The position numbers were made by a program, and so were the translations under genes. The notes below the pieces were generated by a model, which saw only the letters and a program-made list of their open reading frames with translations, was not told the DNA's origin and ran no database searches. From Sulfurimonas sp. (GTDB lineage Bacteria; Campylobacterota; Campylobacteria; Campylobacterales; Sulfurimonadaceae), in the NCBI GenBank assembly GCA_002733155.1, contig NVUO01000024.1, positions 19,722-27,182 on the forward strand: a DNA stretch of 7,461 nt. The letters run 5' to 3'. Position 1 is the first letter of the stretch, and each line of letters begins with the position of its first letter. Shown here one piece after another: positions 5,864-7,461 of this stretch.

Positions 5864-6675
5864 TAGAGGACTTTGTAAAAGAGAGTTTAGCTCAAGATAT
5901 AGGTAGGGGTGACTTATATGCCTTAGTTGAAGATAGTATAAATTCCTCTGCTAAAATCATTGCAAAAAGTGATGGCGTAGTATCTGGAGTTAAATATATA
6001 AATGTATTAGCTAAGTTAGAAAATTTTGATATCACTTGGCAAAAGAGAGACTCAGATACATTTTTAAGTGGTGATATCTTAGCTATTATCTCTGGAGATT
6101 CCCATACATTATTAAAGATAGAACGTACACTTTTAAATATACTTCTTCATGCAAGTTCAATTGCAACTTTAACTAGAAAGTATGTAGAGATAATAAAGCC
6201 TTATAAGGTAAAACTTTTAGATACAAGAAAAACTAGACCTCTTTTACGTATATTTGAAAAATATGCTACTAGGACGGGTGGGGCAGTTAACCATAGACTT
6301 GGTTTAGACGATTGTTTAATGATAAAAGATACTCATTTAAAAACAATAAAAAATTTACAAGAGTATATTGTTAAAGCAAGGCAACAAATCCCTTTTACAT
6401 CTAAGATAGAGGTAGAAGCTGAAACATTTGATATAGCTAAATTGGCGTTTAAAAGTAATTGTGATATTGTAATGTGTGACAATATGACAGCAGAACAAAT
6501 CAAAGAGATAGTTGCTTACAGAGATGAAAATTTTCCACATATACTTTTAGAGGCTAGTGGAAATATCTCTTTAGATACTATACAAGAGTATGCAAAAACT
6601 GGTATAGATGCAATAAGTTCTGGTTCATTAATACATCAGGCTAATTGGATTGATATATCTATGAAGATGGATTAA
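5860..6675 (+). CDS. nadC: Nicotinate-nucleotide diphosphorylase (carboxylating), quinolinate phosphoribosyltransferase NadC
   Basis: 271-aa cytoplasmic enzyme that converts quinolinate and PRPP to nicotinate mononucleotide, CO2 and pyrophosphate, the step after NadA. Type II phosphoribosyltransferase landmarks are complete: ERTLLN (88-93), DTRKTRP (121-127), GGAVNHR (140-146), MIKDTH (154-159), EVEAET (184-189), CDNM (206-209), EASGN (231-235), SSGS (253-256) and the closing WIDISMK (263-269). The basic residues expected to bind quinolinate and PRPP phosphates (R89, R123, K124, H145, R146, K156) are all present. ATG 5860 overlaps the nadA stop by 4 nt. A 57-nt gap separates it from the next reading frame, with no terminator hairpin, so transcription may continue into flhB. 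Confidence 0.97.
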   Translation: MIEDFVKESLAQDIGRGDLYALVEDSINSSAKIIAKSDGVVSGVKYINVLAKLENFDITWQKRDSDTFLSGDILAIISGDSHTLLKIERTLLNILLHASSIATLTRKYVEIIKPYKVKLLDTRKTRPLLRIFEKYATRTGGAVNHRLGLDDCLMIKDTHLKTIKNLQEYIVKARQQIPFTSKIEVEAETFDIAKLAFKSNCDIVMCDNMTAEQIKEIVAYRDENFPHILLEASGNISLDTIQEYAKTGIDAISSGSLIHQANWIDISMKMD

Positions 6676-6700
6676 AAAGTTACAAGTATAAAAAATTCAA

Positions 6701-6761
6701 AGATTTTAATGTGTCCTTCTAAGGAAATTTAAATGGCTGATGATGCTGAAAAAACAGAAGA
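6701..6761 (+). repeat. Upstream copy of the flhB leader and first codons (direct repeat, copy 1)
   Basis: These 61 bp match 6843-6903 with only two differences (6726 A versus G, 6729 T versus A), an exact offset of 142 bp. Similarity also continues 5 bases upstream across a 1-nt indel (TTCAA before the repeat in both). It includes AAGGAA as Shine-Dalgarno, an ATG at 6733 and codons for MADDAEKTE plus two bases of the next Glu. The copies diverge immediately after (GTTTTAC here, ACCCACA in copy 2). Confidence 0.95.
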
Positions 6762-6864
6762 GTTTTACATTTTGAACGAAAAAAGAACAAGTTCTATTTT
6801 CTACGCTAAAGCCGCTATGGCTACTAAAGTAAAATCTTTTCAAGATTTTAATGTGTCCTTCTAA
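6733..6864 (+). CDS. Putative 43-aa chimeric or leader ORF upstream of flhB
   Basis: ATG 6733 sits 6 nt after AAGGAA and opens a 43-codon frame. The first ten residues, MADDAEKTEE, equal the FlhB N-terminus. The middle (FYILNEKRTSSIFYAKAAMA and on) is unrelated to FlhB. The last six residues, DFNVSF, are read from the second copy of the flhB leader. The stop TAA (6862-6864) overlaps the flhB Shine-Dalgarno TAAGGAG, an arrangement typical of translational coupling. The middle uses TAC, TTC, AAC and GCC, which look unusual beside the T-ending codons of nearby genes, so it may derive from the end of another, highly expressed gene. I do not recognise the protein. It may be a real small gene, a leader peptide, or a remnant left by the duplication; expression is unproven. 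Confidence 0.4.
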   Translation: MADDAEKTEEFYILNEKRTSSIFYAKAAMATKVKSFQDFNVSF

Positions 6865-6903
6865 GGAGATATAAATGGCTGATGATGCTGAAAAAACAGA
6901 AGA
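6843..6903 (+). repeat. flhB leader and first codons (direct repeat, copy 2)
   Basis: Second copy of the 61-bp repeat. It continues into the true flhB frame and has the stronger Shine-Dalgarno AAGGAG (6863-6868) 6 nt before ATG 6875. Because the offset is 142 bp (not a multiple of three), the two ATGs are in different frames. Confidence 0.95.
6856..6867 (+). promoter_or_regulatory. Anti-Shine-Dalgarno inverted repeat in the flhB leader
   Basis: TCCTT (6856-6860) and AAGGA (6863-6867) are complementary and separated by CT. They could form a small hairpin covering the flhB ribosome-binding site, either 4 bp with a TCTA loop or 5 bp with a very tight loop. The same pair occurs in copy 1 (6714-6718 and 6721-6725). 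The stem is short, so any effect is likely weak. Confidence 0.35.
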
Positions 6904-7461
6904 ACCCACACCCAAGAAGATAGAAGATGCCCGAAAAGAGGGTAATGTCCCAAAATCACAGGATACCTCTGGTGTTATAACTCTTTTTGTTGCAATATTG
7001 TCAATTTTAATGCTTTTTCCATATATGAGTTCTCATATGATATTTTTATTTAAATATTATTTTTCATTAATAGGTACACATCTTGATAAGGCATTTATGA
7101 TAGATATTGCATTTGTAACTATTAGAGAGTTTTTACTAATAATTATGCCTTTAGCTGTATCAGTAGCAATAGCAGGTGTTATAGCGGCTCTTGCACAATT
7201 TGGTTTTTTATTTACTACAAAAGCAATAATGCCTGACTTTAAAAAGATTGATCCACTAAAGGGGACAAAAAATCTTTTTTCTATGAAAAAGTTAATTGAA
7301 GGTGTAAAGATTACCTTTAAATCTTTTACTACCCTAGGTATTGGTTTTATATTTTTCTTTTATTTTATTATGGAATTACCAACTGTAGCTTTATTTGGAC
7401 TTGGTGATCAGATGCAATGGTTAACTGATAAATCAATTATAATAGCTTTTGTAATGTTGTT
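6875..7461 (+). CDS. flhB: Flagellar type III export switch protein FlhB (N-terminal part; 3' end outside window)
   Basis: Inner-membrane component of the flagellar type III export apparatus that switches secretion from rod/hook to filament substrates. 195 codons are visible of a family length of about 350. The N-terminus MADDAEKTEEPTPKKIEDAR and the following KEGNVPKSQD are the classic FlhB/YscU start. Hydrophobic segments lie at about 33-52, 85-113 and 150-176, with the conserved cytoplasmic loop DPLKGTKNLFSMKKLIE (126-142) between the second and third. The autocleavage NPTH motif lies in the C-terminal cytoplasmic domain beyond the window. Start ATG 6875 has AAGGAG 6 nt upstream. The whole start region is duplicated 142 bp upstream, where it opens a different short frame. 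No separate strong promoter is evident; TATAAA at 6687-6692 is a weak candidate. Confidence 0.97.
   Translation, partial: MADDAEKTEEPTPKKIEDARKEGNVPKSQDTSGVITLFVAILSILMLFPYMSSHMIFLFKYYFSLIGTHLDKAFMIDIAFVTIREFLLIIMPLAVSVAIAGVIAALAQFGFLFTTKAIMPDFKKIDPLKGTKNLFSMKKLIEGVKITFKSFTTLGIGFIFFFYFIMELPTVALFGLGDQMQWLTDKSIIIAFVML

Noticed and set aside
4865..6675. Absence of nadB beside nadA-nadC as a sign of an incomplete or novel NAD pathway
   Set aside because: nadB, or an alternative iminoaspartate source such as aspartate dehydrogenase, is often encoded elsewhere, and one window cannot show it is missing.
6706..6915. Minus-strand 69-codon reading frame over the flhB leaders
   Set aside because: It is antisense to the duplicated leader and flhB start, has no homology I recognise, and crosses the conserved ribosome-binding sites.

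Overview
The window is AT-rich, densely packed bacterial DNA. Its gene content points to a Campylobacterota member (Epsilonproteobacteria), most likely Arcobacter- or Sulfurimonas-like. The strongest marker is an OmpR-type regulator whose DNA-binding half closely resembles, from memory, Helicobacter pylori HsrA (HP1043) and Campylobacter jejuni CosR. The ferredoxin plus Ppx/GppA neighbourhood and the NadA, NadC and FlhB sequences agree with this. The species cannot be fixed from the sequence alone.

Layout: positions 1-4746 carry six genes on the minus strand. In transcription order they are plsY (acyl-phosphate glycerol-3-phosphate acyltransferase), folB (dihydroneopterin aldolase), cosR/hsrA (response regulator), a membrane sensor histidine kinase, a 2[4Fe-4S] ferredoxin, and a Ppx/GppA phosphatase that runs off the left edge. 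plsY and folB overlap by 4 nt. The ferredoxin and ppx are 8 nt apart. cosR, the kinase and the ferredoxin each have a leader with a candidate promoter, so this is probably several linked transcription units. A short divergent promoter region (4747-4864) separates the block from plus-strand nadA and nadC (quinolinate synthase and quinolinate phosphoribosyltransferase, overlapping by 4 nt), followed by flhB, which runs off the right edge.

How the genes fit together: plsY, folB, nadA and nadC are housekeeping genes for phospholipid, folate and NAD synthesis. cosR and the kinase look like a signalling pair. The ferredoxin and Ppx/GppA link the block to redox and polyphosphate/(p)ppGpp metabolism. 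flhB begins the flagellar export section.

Three things stand out. (1) The CosR/HsrA-family regulator keeps a complete phospho-acceptor site and sits next to a full sensor kinase, whereas the well-studied family members are phosphorylation-independent orphans. (2) A perfect 13+13 bp palindrome lies just upstream of cosR, placed like an operator. (3) The ribosome-binding site and first ten codons of flhB are present twice, 142 bp apart, and the first copy opens a 43-codon chimeric reading frame whose stop overlaps the flhB Shine-Dalgarno. A cluster of short hairpins between cosR and the kinase may be a dispersed repeat. No tRNA, rRNA, CRISPR, transposase or phage gene was seen.
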